Positions 56,881 to 64,000 of a stretch of DNA of 64,000 nucleotides are shown one piece after another. Under the pieces are notes generated by a model, which was not told the DNA's origin, searched no databases, and was given only the letters and a program-made list of their open reading frames with translations. Every line of letters begins with the position of its first letter. Position 1 is the first letter of the stretch. The translations under genes and the position numbers were made by a program. Source of the stretch: Methanobrevibacter sp. (GTDB taxonomy: Archaea > Methanobacteriota > Methanobacteria > Methanobacteriales > Methanobacteriaceae); contig NZ_JAUNXR010000001.1 of assembly GCF_030539665.1 (NCBI RefSeq), positions 288,767 to 352,766 on the forward strand, in the 5' to 3' direction.

Positions 56881-57538
56881 CTTTAATTCCTGCTTGTTTA
56901 AATGCTCTTTTACGTCTCATGCAAGATTCACAGACACCACAATGGTTTTCTTCCCCCATATAGCATGAATAGCTCAATTTCATTGGCGCATTCACAGATT
57001 CGCCTAATTCCACAATCTCGTCCTTGTCCAAATCGATTGCAGGGGCCTTCACCTCAATATTGTCTGGTGATCCAATCTGAATCAGTTTATTGAAAGCTTC
57101 TAGGAATTCCTTTGAATTGTCTGGAAATGTGGCTGCTTCTTCCTTATCCCATCCTACAATGATAATTTCTGCGCCGATGCTTTCTGCAAGAGCTGTTGCA
57201 ATAGCGGTGAAAACTGTGTTTCTTGCAGGAACCCAAACGCTGCTTGCAGTCTGTGAACAGATTTCCAAATCATCCAGCTCATCTTCATTAAGCTCAGGAA
57301 CTTCGTTGTCACTTGTAAGTGAGGAATTGCTGATTTCACCTAACCATTTCAAATCAATTATGGTATGTTCAAAGCCCATTTTCTCACAAATCTCTTTTGC
57401 AGCTTTTATTTCTCTATCTACGCTTCTTTGACCATAGTCGAATGTTATTGCATGAATATCGTAATCCTTTGCATAAACTGATGTGGCCACTGTTGAATCC
57501 AATCCTCCGGAAAGGACAGATATTGCTTTTTTACTCAT
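56858..57538 (-). CDS. queC: 7-cyano-7-deazaguanine synthase QueC
   Basis: ATP-dependent conversion of 7-carboxy-7-deazaguanine to preQ0, precursor of archaeosine in archaeal tRNA. 226 residues: PP-loop VLSGGLDSTVATSVYA, TFDYGQRS, and the C-terminal zinc site CYMGEENHCGVCESCMRR with four cysteines. Starts within 8 nt overlap of the larC end and overlaps the HD gene, forming a tight larC-queC-HD unit. Confidence 0.95.
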   Translation of the reverse strand: MSKKAISVLSGGLDSTVATSVYAKDYDIHAITFDYGQRSVDREIKAAKEICEKMGFEHTIIDLKWLGEISNSSLTSDNEVPELNEDELDDLEICSQTASSVWVPARNTVFTAIATALAESIGAEIIIVGWDKEEAATFPDNSKEFLEAFNKLIQIGSPDNIEVKAPAIDLDKDEIVELGESVNAPMKLSYSCYMGEENHCGVCESCMRRKRAFKQAGIKDETIYNS

Positions 57539-58712
57539 CTAATTCACCTATTCTGTTTATAATGTCTTTCAATGGGATTCCGGTTTGGAGGGCTATTTTT
57601 TTAGCGTCCTCAAACTCTATTCTACTGGAAATAACATTTCCATTCACATAGCCCACTTTGTATGTCACTTCAAAGATTTCATCGTCAATTTCAACTTCTT
57701 TTTTAATAAACTCTCTTTTTGCAAGGCCTCTATGGAGATTTGGGACTATTCTAATTCCCAATGTTCCGACTTCCCTAAAAATAATGTCTATTAATTGTTC
57801 TGTTGATTCCTTTTTGGCTATTACTTTTAAGATATGCCCCGGACGATTTTTTTTCATCAGAATGGGGACTAGTGAAACGTCTCTTGCGCCTTTTTCCAAA
57901 AGCAGGTCAAAAAGATATCCGAGCTCTTCACCTGTTAAATGATCGATATTTGTCTCAATCACATTGATTTCATCGCTGTTAGTAACTTTTTCACTTTGTA
58001 TTACTCTTAAGACGTTCGGAAAATCAAACTCCTTTTTTCCAGCTCCATATCCTATCTTTAAAGGAGTTATTTGAGGAATGAAATCTCTAATTTCATCTAC
58101 AAGTTCCATATAGATTGCACAGCCTGTTGGTGTTGCAAGTTCACTGTCAACAGGCCCTCCAACACATTTTCCTTCCTTAAGTATCTCCACTACTGCAGGT
58201 GCAGGAACAGGAAGTATTCCATGGGCAGTTTTCACTCTCCCACCACCTACAGATATTGGAAGTCCTATTATTTTATCCTCATTTAATTTTAGGGAATAGT
58301 ATGCACTTACAGCACCGATTACATCTGCTACCGCATCGCTTTGACCCACTTCATGGAAATGGACCTTTTCCAGACTGCTTCCATGAACTTTGGCTTCTGC
58401 CTTAGCTATTCTTGTAAATATGCTTATGGATGTCTCCTTTATTTGCTCATCTAAATCCAATGTCTGTATTTTTGCTATAAACTCGTCGAAGTGCATCACG
58501 TCTCCCTTGTCAATGATTTCCACATTGCAGTAGGTAGACGCAATTCCTTTTTTGTTTATTTTTTCAAATGAAACTTTAACCTCTCCAAATTCATTAGCTG
58601 ACTTTTCCATAATTTCCTTTATGTAATTTTCATCTGCTCCCAGGTCGATAAGAGCTCCAATTATCATGTTTCCAGCTATTCCGCTTGTTTGAGGGTCAAT
58701 AATGAGTGTCAT
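57531..58712 (-). CDS. larC: Nickel-pincer cofactor nickel insertase LarC
   Basis: CTP-dependent nickel insertion into the pyridinium-bisthiocarboxylate (NPN) cofactor of lactate racemase-like enzymes. 393 residues with DPQTSGIAGNMIIGALIDLGAD at the start, VHFHEVGQSDAVADVIGA and TPTGCAIYMELV in the middle. The ATG at 58712 matches homologues; an in-frame extension to 58826 encodes a basic, low-complexity stretch and is rejected. Divergently arranged with larE, 183 nt apart, so both cofactor genes may share a control region. Confidence 0.9.
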   Translation of the reverse strand: MTLIIDPQTSGIAGNMIIGALIDLGADENYIKEIMEKSANEFGEVKVSFEKINKKGIASTYCNVEIIDKGDVMHFDEFIAKIQTLDLDEQIKETSISIFTRIAKAEAKVHGSSLEKVHFHEVGQSDAVADVIGAVSAYYSLKLNEDKIIGLPISVGGGRVKTAHGILPVPAPAVVEILKEGKCVGGPVDSELATPTGCAIYMELVDEIRDFIPQITPLKIGYGAGKKEFDFPNVLRVIQSEKVTNSDEINVIETNIDHLTGEELGYLFDLLLEKGARDVSLVPILMKKNRPGHILKVIAKKESTEQLIDIIFREVGTLGIRIVPNLHRGLAKREFIKKEVEIDDEIFEVTYKVGYVNGNVISSRIEFEDAKKIALQTGIPLKDIINRIGELDE

Positions 58713-58895
58713 AATAACAACTTTCCATTTTTTTATATATTTGCATGAATTTTTGTTTTTAATGTTATTAGTTTTTTTGTAATGTTTGTCTGGGAGCATA
58801 AAGTGTGAATAATTCATTTTCAACATAGAAAGGGTTATGGATAATTGGCAAAAGATATAATCTTTAAAAAAATAAAAATTAAATGTGGTTATTTG

Positions 58896-59864
58896 ATGAT
58901 TATTGAAAACAAAATCGATGAAGTAAAAGAAATACTTAAGGATAAGGAAGTTGCTATTGCCTTTTCGGGAGGAGCAGACAGTACGTTAATGGCTTATTTG
59001 GCAAAAGACGTGTGTAAAAGAGTTTTGGCCATTACTATTGATAATAATATTTTACCTCCTTCTTTCATTGAAAATACTGAGAAATTTTGCCGGAGTTTAA
59101 ATATTCCTCAGGAAATTATTTTTGAGGATTTTTATAATCATGAGGATATAATATCCAATAACCATGACAGATGTTTTTTATGCAGAAAAGAGATGTACAG
59201 GCATATTTTTTCCGTTGCTAATGATAATGGATTCTCAACAATTGTAGATGGAACCAATATTTCTGATTTGGTAATTGACCGTCCTGGAATTTTAATAAAT
59301 TATGAAAATGATGTTTTAAGTCCATTTGTTAAAGCAAGATTAACTTCAAAAGAAATACATGAATATTTGAATAGGAATAACATTCCTTATTCCAGCTCTA
59401 CAACTTGTTTGGCTACCAGGATTCCATTTGATGATAGATTTACAAAAGATGCATATGAAAGAATTTCCGATTCGGAGGAGTTCGTTTATAATAATTCTGA
59501 CTGTAAGATTGTTAAGGTTCGTGAAAATTCATCCACAGCAACCGTTGAAGTGGATTCAATTGAAAATTTAATAGATAATGATAAATTAGGTTTAATAACC
59601 ACTTATTTGAAAGGCAAAGGATATGAAAAGGTCTTATTGAATTTAACAGAAATTGAATCCGATGAGGATATTCATATTGAATTTTCAAACAATGAATTCA
59701 GCTATATGCTGCCTTATGGGATTGATCTTGAAAAAACATTCATTGATGATGAAAATATTGATGTTTATGAAAACGGTTTGATAGTTGGTAGAAATTTTGA
59801 GAGCTATGATTCCGCATTAAATTCATTTATGGATATTCTTCCGATGATTAGAAGGCAAATTTAG
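58896..59864 (+). CDS. larE: Sulfur transferase LarE for the nickel-pincer cofactor
   Basis: ATP-dependent PP-loop enzyme that turns the carboxylates of the NPN precursor into thiocarboxylates. 322 residues: PP-loop AFSGGADSTLMAYLA (24-30), RCFLCRKEMY with Cys93 and Cys96, and TTCLATRIPFDD with Cys171. The single-Cys sacrificial type needs only the last; three cysteines in this arrangement fit LarE proteins reported to bind a [4Fe-4S] cluster. The ATG at 58896 matches homologue starts; a TTG at 58845 is an alternative. LarB and LarA are not in the window. Confidence 0.88.
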   Translation: MIIENKIDEVKEILKDKEVAIAFSGGADSTLMAYLAKDVCKRVLAITIDNNILPPSFIENTEKFCRSLNIPQEIIFEDFYNHEDIISNNHDRCFLCRKEMYRHIFSVANDNGFSTIVDGTNISDLVIDRPGILINYENDVLSPFVKARLTSKEIHEYLNRNNIPYSSSTTCLATRIPFDDRFTKDAYERISDSEEFVYNNSDCKIVKVRENSSTATVEVDSIENLIDNDKLGLITTYLKGKGYEKVLLNLTEIESDEDIHIEFSNNEFSYMLPYGIDLEKTFIDDENIDVYENGLIVGRNFESYDSALNSFMDILPMIRRQI

Positions 59865-59900
59865 CTATTTTTTAATTTCAAATTTTCTTTTAATAGAAAG

Positions 59901-59910
59901 ATTTATAAAT
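59901..59910 (+). promoter_or_regulatory. TATA box of cysK
   Basis: ATTTATAAAT lies 71-80 nt before the cysK ATG. Initiation about 25 nt downstream would fall inside the inverted repeat at 59921-59955. Confidence 0.5.
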
Positions 59911-59920
59911 GAAATAAGTC

Positions 59921-59955
59921 AATATAACTATTGTTATTATTACAATTGTTATATT
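59921..59955 (+). promoter_or_regulatory. Long inverted repeat, candidate operator of cysK
   Basis: AATATAACTATTGT (59921-59934) and ACAATTGTTATATT (59942-59955) pair at 13 of 14 positions with a 7-nt spacer. It lies just downstream of the TATA box, where a repressor would block initiation. Confidence 0.5.
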
Positions 59956-59980
59956 ATTGGTATTTTAAAAGGTGAATTAT

Positions 59981-60928
59981 ATGGTTAATATTCCAGAATT
60001 AAAAAGAGGTATTTTAAATGACATAACTGAAGCCATAGGAAACACTCCTATTGTAAGGTTAAACAATTTAACTGAAGGATTAGATGCGGAAGTCGATGTA
60101 AAATTAGAATCATTCAATCCAACAAACAGTGTAAAGGATCGTGTTGGTGTTTCTTTAATTGAAGATGCAGAAGAAAAAGGATTGATTGATAAGGATACTG
60201 TAATCATCGAACCAACAAGCGGAAACACAGGTATTGGATTAGGTTTTGTTACAGCTGCAAAAGGTTATAAATTGATTTTAACCATGCCTGAAACAATGTC
60301 TATCGAAAGAAGAAAACTTTTAGGAATTTTTGGTGCAGAAATAGTTTTGACTCCAGGTTCTGAAGGAATGGGTGGAGCAATTGCCAAGGCAAAAGAACTT
60401 GAATCCGAAATCGAAAATTCAATCATATTGCAGCAATTTGAAAATCCGGCAAACCCTAAAATTCATAGGGAAACCACTGCACAGGAAATTCTCAGGGACA
60501 CTGAAGGGGATGTTGACATTATTGTAAGTGCGGTAGGTACTGGCGGAACCTTAAATGGAATTGCAGAAGTATTGAAAGAAGAAATTCCGGATGTCAAAAT
60601 CGTAGCTGTCGAACCGGAATCCTCTCAAACATTAGGAAAAGGAGTTAAAGGACCTCATAAAATCCAAGGTATCGGAGCAGGTTTCGTACCTCCGGTTCTT
60701 AACACAGAATTGATTGATGAAATCATTCCAGTTAAAGACGAGGATGCTGGTGAAACTTTCTTAAAATTGGCTAAAGAAGAAGGAATCTTTGCAGGAATCT
60801 CTTCTGGTGCAGCTACTTGGGCAGCATTAGAACTAGCTAAAAGGCCTGAAAACAAAGGTAAAAGAATAATTGCTATTTTGGCAGATGCAGGTGACAGGTA
60901 TTTGTCTGTTGACTGGTTATTTGAATAA
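59981..60928 (+). CDS. cysK: Cysteine synthase (O-acetylserine sulfhydrylase)
   Basis: PLP enzyme that makes cysteine from O-acetylserine and sulfide. 315 residues: [28 protein letters not shown] with the PLP Lys, [25 protein letters not shown] and [12 protein letters not shown]. Length and motifs favour CysK over cystathionine beta-synthase. AAGGTGAA supports the ATG at 59981. A TATA box and a long imperfect inverted repeat upstream suggest regulation, and a stop-codon hairpin ends the gene. Confidence 0.93.
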   Translation: MVNIPELKRGILNDITEAIGNTPIVRLNNLTEGLDAEVDVKLESFNPTNSVKDRVGVSLIEDAEEKGLIDKDTVIIEPTSGNTGIGLGFVTAAKGYKLILTMPETMSIERRKLLGIFGAEIVLTPGSEGMGGAIAKAKELESEIENSIILQQFENPANPKIHRETTAQEILRDTEGDVDIIVSAVGTGGTLNGIAEVLKEEIPDVKIVAVEPESSQTLGKGVKGPHKIQGIGAGFVPPVLNTELIDEIIPVKDEDAGETFLKLAKEEGIFAGISSGAATWAALELAKRPENKGKRIIAILADAGDRYLSVDWLFE

Positions 60929-60958
60929 AATAAATTCAAATTTTATCTTTCTTTTTTT
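60919..60958 (+). terminator. Stop-codon hairpin and T tract after cysK
   Basis: ATTTGAAT (60919-60926) pairs perfectly with ATTCAAAT (60934-60941) across 7 nt. The T of the TAA stop is in the 5' arm. T runs follow. Confidence 0.6.
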
Positions 60959-61049
60959 AAATTATTCAAAACCAATATTTTTCCCTAATTAATTCTATAT
61001 ATGATGAATTATAGAATTATTCATATTAATTTTAAGGGAATGGTTTTTT

Positions 61050-62159
61050 ATGAGTAAGTCAACATTAAACATTGTTGAAAAGGAAAATGGGGTTTGCATC
61101 AACAATCCTGATTTCTTTTTAACATTCAGCGATTTTTTAGTAAGTGACGGTATTGATATTGTTGAAAATATCGATATCATTAAAGGAGATTATGATTTTG
61201 AGTCTTTAGCGGAAACTGCAGAGGATTTCAACGAAAATGAGGAATCCTACATTGCACAAAACGCGGATTCAATCGATTATTTTGAAAACATCTATGATGA
61301 TGTGGAAATATTCACATTTGTTTCAAATGATGTGGAAATCGAAGACTTTACAGATATGTTAAAGGTGGCCAATTCCAAAAAGGGATTCTTCGACGCTGAA
61401 ATCAACATTGGAAACGTCATTTATATCAATAAAATATTGTCTCCAAAAATTCTCATGAAGATATATAAGGCAGCCATTGTTGCTAAAACAAGCTATTTCG
61501 ATAGCTTACGTTTACCATTCCATATTTCAAACATTCTAAACAATCATGACTTTTTAGCCATTGTTGCAAACGTTCCTCCAGATAGCTTTGAACAGGAAAA
61601 CATTTTTGAAGACAGCGTGGATATCATCAACAACGAATATGACGATGATTTTGACCTTGATGAATTCATAACTTCAATAAAGGAAAAGGTTGAAATTGCA
61701 TGTGAAGACGCCTTCAAAAAAATTGAATTGGACTTTGGAATTCTTGACTATTTGGTTTCCGAAGGAATTTTAATCGGAGATTTGATTGATGCCGGAATGG
61801 CGCTTCTTGCAGGGGTGGAAGAAACAGACGAGCTTCGTGAAAAACTTGAAAAGCAAATTCTCAAATCTTTAACAGACATTAATGTAATTGCACTTTTAAT
61901 GGCGGCCATCAGGACCGAAGACGATTTGTCCAAAGGAAGAATTCGTGAAATTGATGTAAGTGACGATCCAGCATATCTCTACACTGATGAGGTATTGGGC
62001 CTTGCCATTTCAAACCAGATTGCCGGAACAAAGGCAACATTCAATTTTAAAAGATATGATGAGGCAAAACCGGGAATCATTTCAGGTTTAGGGCCGATGG
62101 TTGATGATATATTTGCAGGCCTTATTGCAGGGTGCATGTCAAAAATATTTGAGGAATAG
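61050..62159 (+). CDS. CbiS-like protein: degenerate CbiZ-like N-terminus plus CobZ phosphatase
   Basis: 369 residues. The C-terminal part (about 225-369), with [15 protein letters not shown] and [21 protein letters not shown], is a PgpA-family domain like CobZ, alpha-ribazole-phosphate phosphatase. The next gene is cobS, so CobZ rather than lipid PgpA is favoured. Residues about 118-172 align by eye with CbiZ: IN at 126-127, AKT at 145-147 and Pro156 match, but the TATE and GTGTDG residues are lost. It looks like the CbiZ-CobZ fusion CbiS with a decayed amidohydrolase half. It stops 2 nt before the cobS start. Confidence 0.75.
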   Translation: MSKSTLNIVEKENGVCINNPDFFLTFSDFLVSDGIDIVENIDIIKGDYDFESLAETAEDFNENEESYIAQNADSIDYFENIYDDVEIFTFVSNDVEIEDFTDMLKVANSKKGFFDAEINIGNVIYINKILSPKILMKIYKAAIVAKTSYFDSLRLPFHISNILNNHDFLAIVANVPPDSFEQENIFEDSVDIINNEYDDDFDLDEFITSIKEKVEIACEDAFKKIELDFGILDYLVSEGILIGDLIDAGMALLAGVEETDELREKLEKQILKSLTDINVIALLMAAIRTEDDLSKGRIREIDVSDDPAYLYTDEVLGLAISNQIAGTKATFNFKRYDEAKPGIISGLGPMVDDIFAGLIAGCMSKIFEE

Positions 62160-62161
62160 AA

Positions 62162-62935
62162 ATGGAAGATGATTATTTTAAGGATGAAAAATTCTCTCCA
62201 TTCAAGTCCATTTTAGGGCTTGTAACATTCTCAACAATTCTGCCGATCAATGTTTTCACATCTATTGAATACATGACAAAAATGACCTGGTTTTGGCCAA
62301 TTATCCATTTTTTCATTGGGGCGTTGGCTGCAGGAGTTGCTTTTATTTGTCAGGACTTTTTGCATTTCAACCCATTGCTTGTGGCTGTCATAACCTATGC
62401 ATTCTTAATGTTAATAACCGGATTTAACCATATTGATGGCGTGATGGATATGGCTGACGGAGTGATGGTTCATGGGGATGCTAAAAAGAAGATATCAGTC
62501 ATGAAGGACTCAATGGTTGGTGCTGGAGGAATAATGGCTGCCATTCTTATTGCATTGATAACAATTGCAGGCATTTGCAATGTTCTTGATTATAGGTTCA
62601 TAAATGGAATCATAATCTGTGAAATGGTTGCAAAAACTTCCCTTCTCACAACAGCTTTAACCTCAAAACCGATTGATGGTATCGGGTCATACTTTATAAG
62701 GTCAACCAATATTGTAAATTATGCGGTCTCTACAATTATTGTAGCTGTCTTATGCTTCCTATTGGGGAATATTGTGGGGATATTTGGACTTATTGGTGCA
62801 ATGTTTGCCGGAGCAGTAGTAAGTTTGATAGCTAAGAAAAACTTTGGAGTAGCTAATGGGGATGTTTTAGGAACATCAAATGAAATCGGAAGGGCTGTGG
62901 CACTTTTATTCATGATTATAATGTTATTTTATTAA
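62162..62935 (+). CDS. cobS: Adenosylcobinamide-GDP ribazoletransferase CobS
   Basis: Membrane enzyme joining alpha-ribazole (phosphate) to AdoCbi-GDP to complete the cobamide. 257 residues, six or seven TM segments; the hallmark GFNHIDGVMDMADGVMVHGDAKKKISVMKDS and the later VGAGG are complete. It lies 2 nt after the CbiS-like gene and abuts trm56, so it forms a cobamide assembly unit with the upstream gene. Confidence 0.95.
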   Translation: MEDDYFKDEKFSPFKSILGLVTFSTILPINVFTSIEYMTKMTWFWPIIHFFIGALAAGVAFICQDFLHFNPLLVAVITYAFLMLITGFNHIDGVMDMADGVMVHGDAKKKISVMKDSMVGAGGIMAAILIALITIAGICNVLDYRFINGIIICEMVAKTSLLTTALTSKPIDGIGSYFIRSTNIVNYAVSTIIVAVLCFLLGNIVGIFGLIGAMFAGAVVSLIAKKNFGVANGDVLGTSNEIGRAVALLFMIIMLFY

Positions 62936-62944
62936 GTGGTTATT

Positions 62945-63487
62945 ATGAATGTAAATGTTTTAAGATTGGATCATAGATTAAGAAGAGATACACGTATTAC
63001 AACTCATGTATGTTTAACAGCAAGGGCATTTGGAGCAAGCAAGATCTATTTGGCTGGCGAAAGGGACAATAAGCTCATGGATAATGTTCGTGACATCGTT
63101 AATCGTTGGGGTGGTGATTTTGAAGTTGAGTATGCTGATAGTCACAAGAAAATCATCAACGATTGGAAGGACAATGGTGGCAAGGTAGTTCATTTAACAA
63201 TGTACGGTACCCAGGCTCATGAGGCAGCTCCTGAAATCAGGGAATCTGGAGAGGATATTCTGATTGTTGTGGGGGGATCTAAAGTTCCAACCGATGTTTA
63301 TAAAAGTGCCGATTGGAACGTTTCAGTTACTACACAGCCTCATTCTGAAGTGTCCTCATTAGGTGTTTTCCAACATTTGTTGATGGATGGAAAAGAGTTT
63401 GAATTGGAATTTGAAGATCCCGTATTTGAAGTAATTCCAACAGCTCATGGAAAGAATGTAAATATCCATAATGAAAATAAGAAGTAG
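62945..63487 (+). CDS. trm56: tRNA (cytidine(56)-2'-O)-methyltransferase aTrm56
   Basis: Archaeal SPOUT methyltransferase that 2'-O-methylates C56 in the tRNA T-loop. 180 residues: VLRLDHRLRRDTRITTHVCLTARAFGA, YGTQAHEAAPEIR, LIVVGGSKVPTDVY and VTTQPHSEVSSLGVFQHLL are characteristic. The ATG at 62945 is preferred to a GTG at 62936 that sits where the ribosome binding site should be. Co-oriented with cobS and converges with the DUF763 gene with no gap. Confidence 0.93.
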   Translation: MNVNVLRLDHRLRRDTRITTHVCLTARAFGASKIYLAGERDNKLMDNVRDIVNRWGGDFEVEYADSHKKIINDWKDNGGKVVHLTMYGTQAHEAAPEIRESGEDILIVVGGSKVPTDVYKSADWNVSVTTQPHSEVSSLGVFQHLLMDGKEFELEFEDPVFEVIPTAHGKNVNIHNENKK

Positions 63488-64000
63488 CTAGTTCAAAAAG
63501 TCTTCAAGTCTTTTAATGGCTTTTAACTTTTCATCTTTTTTTATTTTGGCTTCTTCTACAGCTTCCTTTATTGTATTTATTGAATTGTCATAGACTTCCC
63601 TGTCTACTGGATATGGAAATCCGTCTTTTCCTCCATGGGTGAAGCTATATTTTACCGGATCTTCCCAGCTTGCAGGCTCCCCATATACCAAATCTGAGAT
63701 TAGGGCCAGCGCTCTTATTTTTTTAGGTCCTATTCCTTGAAGCAATATTAGCTCTTCATAGTTTTCAGGCTGTATTTCCCATGCTGCCCTTAAGACTTCA
63801 TATTCCTTATCTGACAAATCACTATCAAGCACAGGGTGGTGTTTCGGCATTGTAAAATCGGTTAACAACATTTGATTGTCCTTTCTTTTAAAGAATTGTC
63901 TTAAATGGGCGGGATTATCGTTGATTAGGTCAACACTTATTTTTTGAGCTTCTTTACTTTCCTTATCTGCCATATTCAATGCTTTATTGTTTTTCATATC
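63488..64000 (-). CDS. DUF763 family protein, C-terminal part
   Basis: The reading frame is open to the right edge, so the N-terminal half lies outside the window; an internal ATG near 63997 is not the true start. The visible 170 residues match the C-terminal half of the DUF763 family (about 360-380 residues): NPAHLRQFF, LLQGIGPKKIRALALISDLVYGEPASW and DPVKYSFTHGGKDGFPYPVD. The GIGPKKIRAL stretch is a helix-hairpin-helix-like element, which suggests DNA binding; function is unknown. Confidence 0.85.
   Translation of the reverse strand, partial: DMKNNKALNMADKESKEAQKISVDLINDNPAHLRQFFKRKDNQMLLTDFTMPKHHPVLDSDLSDKEYEVLRAAWEIQPENYEELILLQGIGPKKIRALALISDLVYGEPASWEDPVKYSFTHGGKDGFPYPVDREVYDNSINTIKEAVEEAKIKKDEKLKAIKRLEDFLN

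Noticed and set aside
58713-58826. N-terminal extension of larC from 58826
   Set aside because: It encodes a basic low-complexity stretch unlike LarC; homologues start at the ATG at 58712.
61050-62159. Annotation as phosphatidylglycerophosphatase A for lipid synthesis
   Set aside because: The domain is PgpA-like, but the 2-nt link to cobS and the CbiZ-like N-terminus favour the CobZ/CbiS reading.

Overview
The window is a stretch of a low-GC archaeal chromosome from a methanogen of the order Methanobacteriales, most likely Methanobrevibacter or a close relative; the species cannot be fixed from the sequence alone. The assignment rests on a methanogen-type seryl-tRNA synthetase, the MCR activation protein AtwA, coenzyme F420 genes (cofE, cofD), methanofuran and methanopterin genes (mfnA, mptD), GTP cyclohydrolase III, archaeal PurO, topoisomerase VI, archaetidylserine and digeranylgeranylglyceryl phosphate synthases, an MreB-like actin (expected in a rod-shaped pseudomurein archaeon) and a long adhesin-like surface protein. 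Genes are densely packed. No tRNA, rRNA, CRISPR array or insertion sequence was seen.

Layout. 1-10 kb: edge of a zinc-finger gene, serS-pcc1, ribosomal protein L10e, PEP synthase, mfnA, then a minus-strand cluster of archaetidylserine synthase, a DUF515-like membrane protein, a sortase and mptD. 10-20 kb: an unknown gene coupled to mreB, rnhB, exbB-exbD, purO, cofE-cofD, gch3, a Dus-like TIM-barrel gene with a probable ATT start, atwA, eIF1A and rio1. 20.7-25 kb: an inverted cassette of an ECF transporter (EcfT, fused EcfA-EcfA, S component) plus CbiZ, sitting between rio1 and the KH-protein/top6B/top6A block. 29-36 kb: a polar amino acid ABC transporter and a 1408-residue adhesin with duplicated Ig-like segments. 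36-44 kb: HMA protein, GAPDH, endonuclease IV, a stand-alone AAA ATPase, the hemA/siroheme/marker-9 cluster, moeA and small partners. 44-53 kb: TldE, phosphoglycolate phosphatase, hypD, a CMP-sugar synthetase/PseG-like fusion, a zinc-ribbon/NERD-like membrane protein, a GT39 glycosyltransferase and DGGGP synthase. 53-64 kb: inositol phosphate synthase, pycB, HD protein, queC, larC/larE, cysK, a CbiS-like protein, cobS, trm56 and DUF763.

How the genes fit together. Three themes recur. Cofactors: F420, methanofuran, methanopterin, siroheme/heme precursors, molybdopterin, the nickel-pincer cofactor and cobamides. Cobamides are served at two loci: ECF transporter plus CbiZ for salvage, and CbiS-like plus CobS for nucleotide-loop assembly. 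Envelope: ether-lipid head groups and chains, sortase, adhesin, glycosyltransferase and sugar activation. Information processing: L10e, eIF1A, Rio1, KH protein, Topo VI, archaeosine and tRNA methylation.

The most unusual structural signal is that at least 14 plus-strand genes end in a perfect or near-perfect hairpin that contains or overlaps the stop codon; 13 of these are followed by a T-rich tract. Archaeal termination is usually described as oligo-T driven without a required hairpin, so this recurrent stop-codon hairpin deserves a systematic look.
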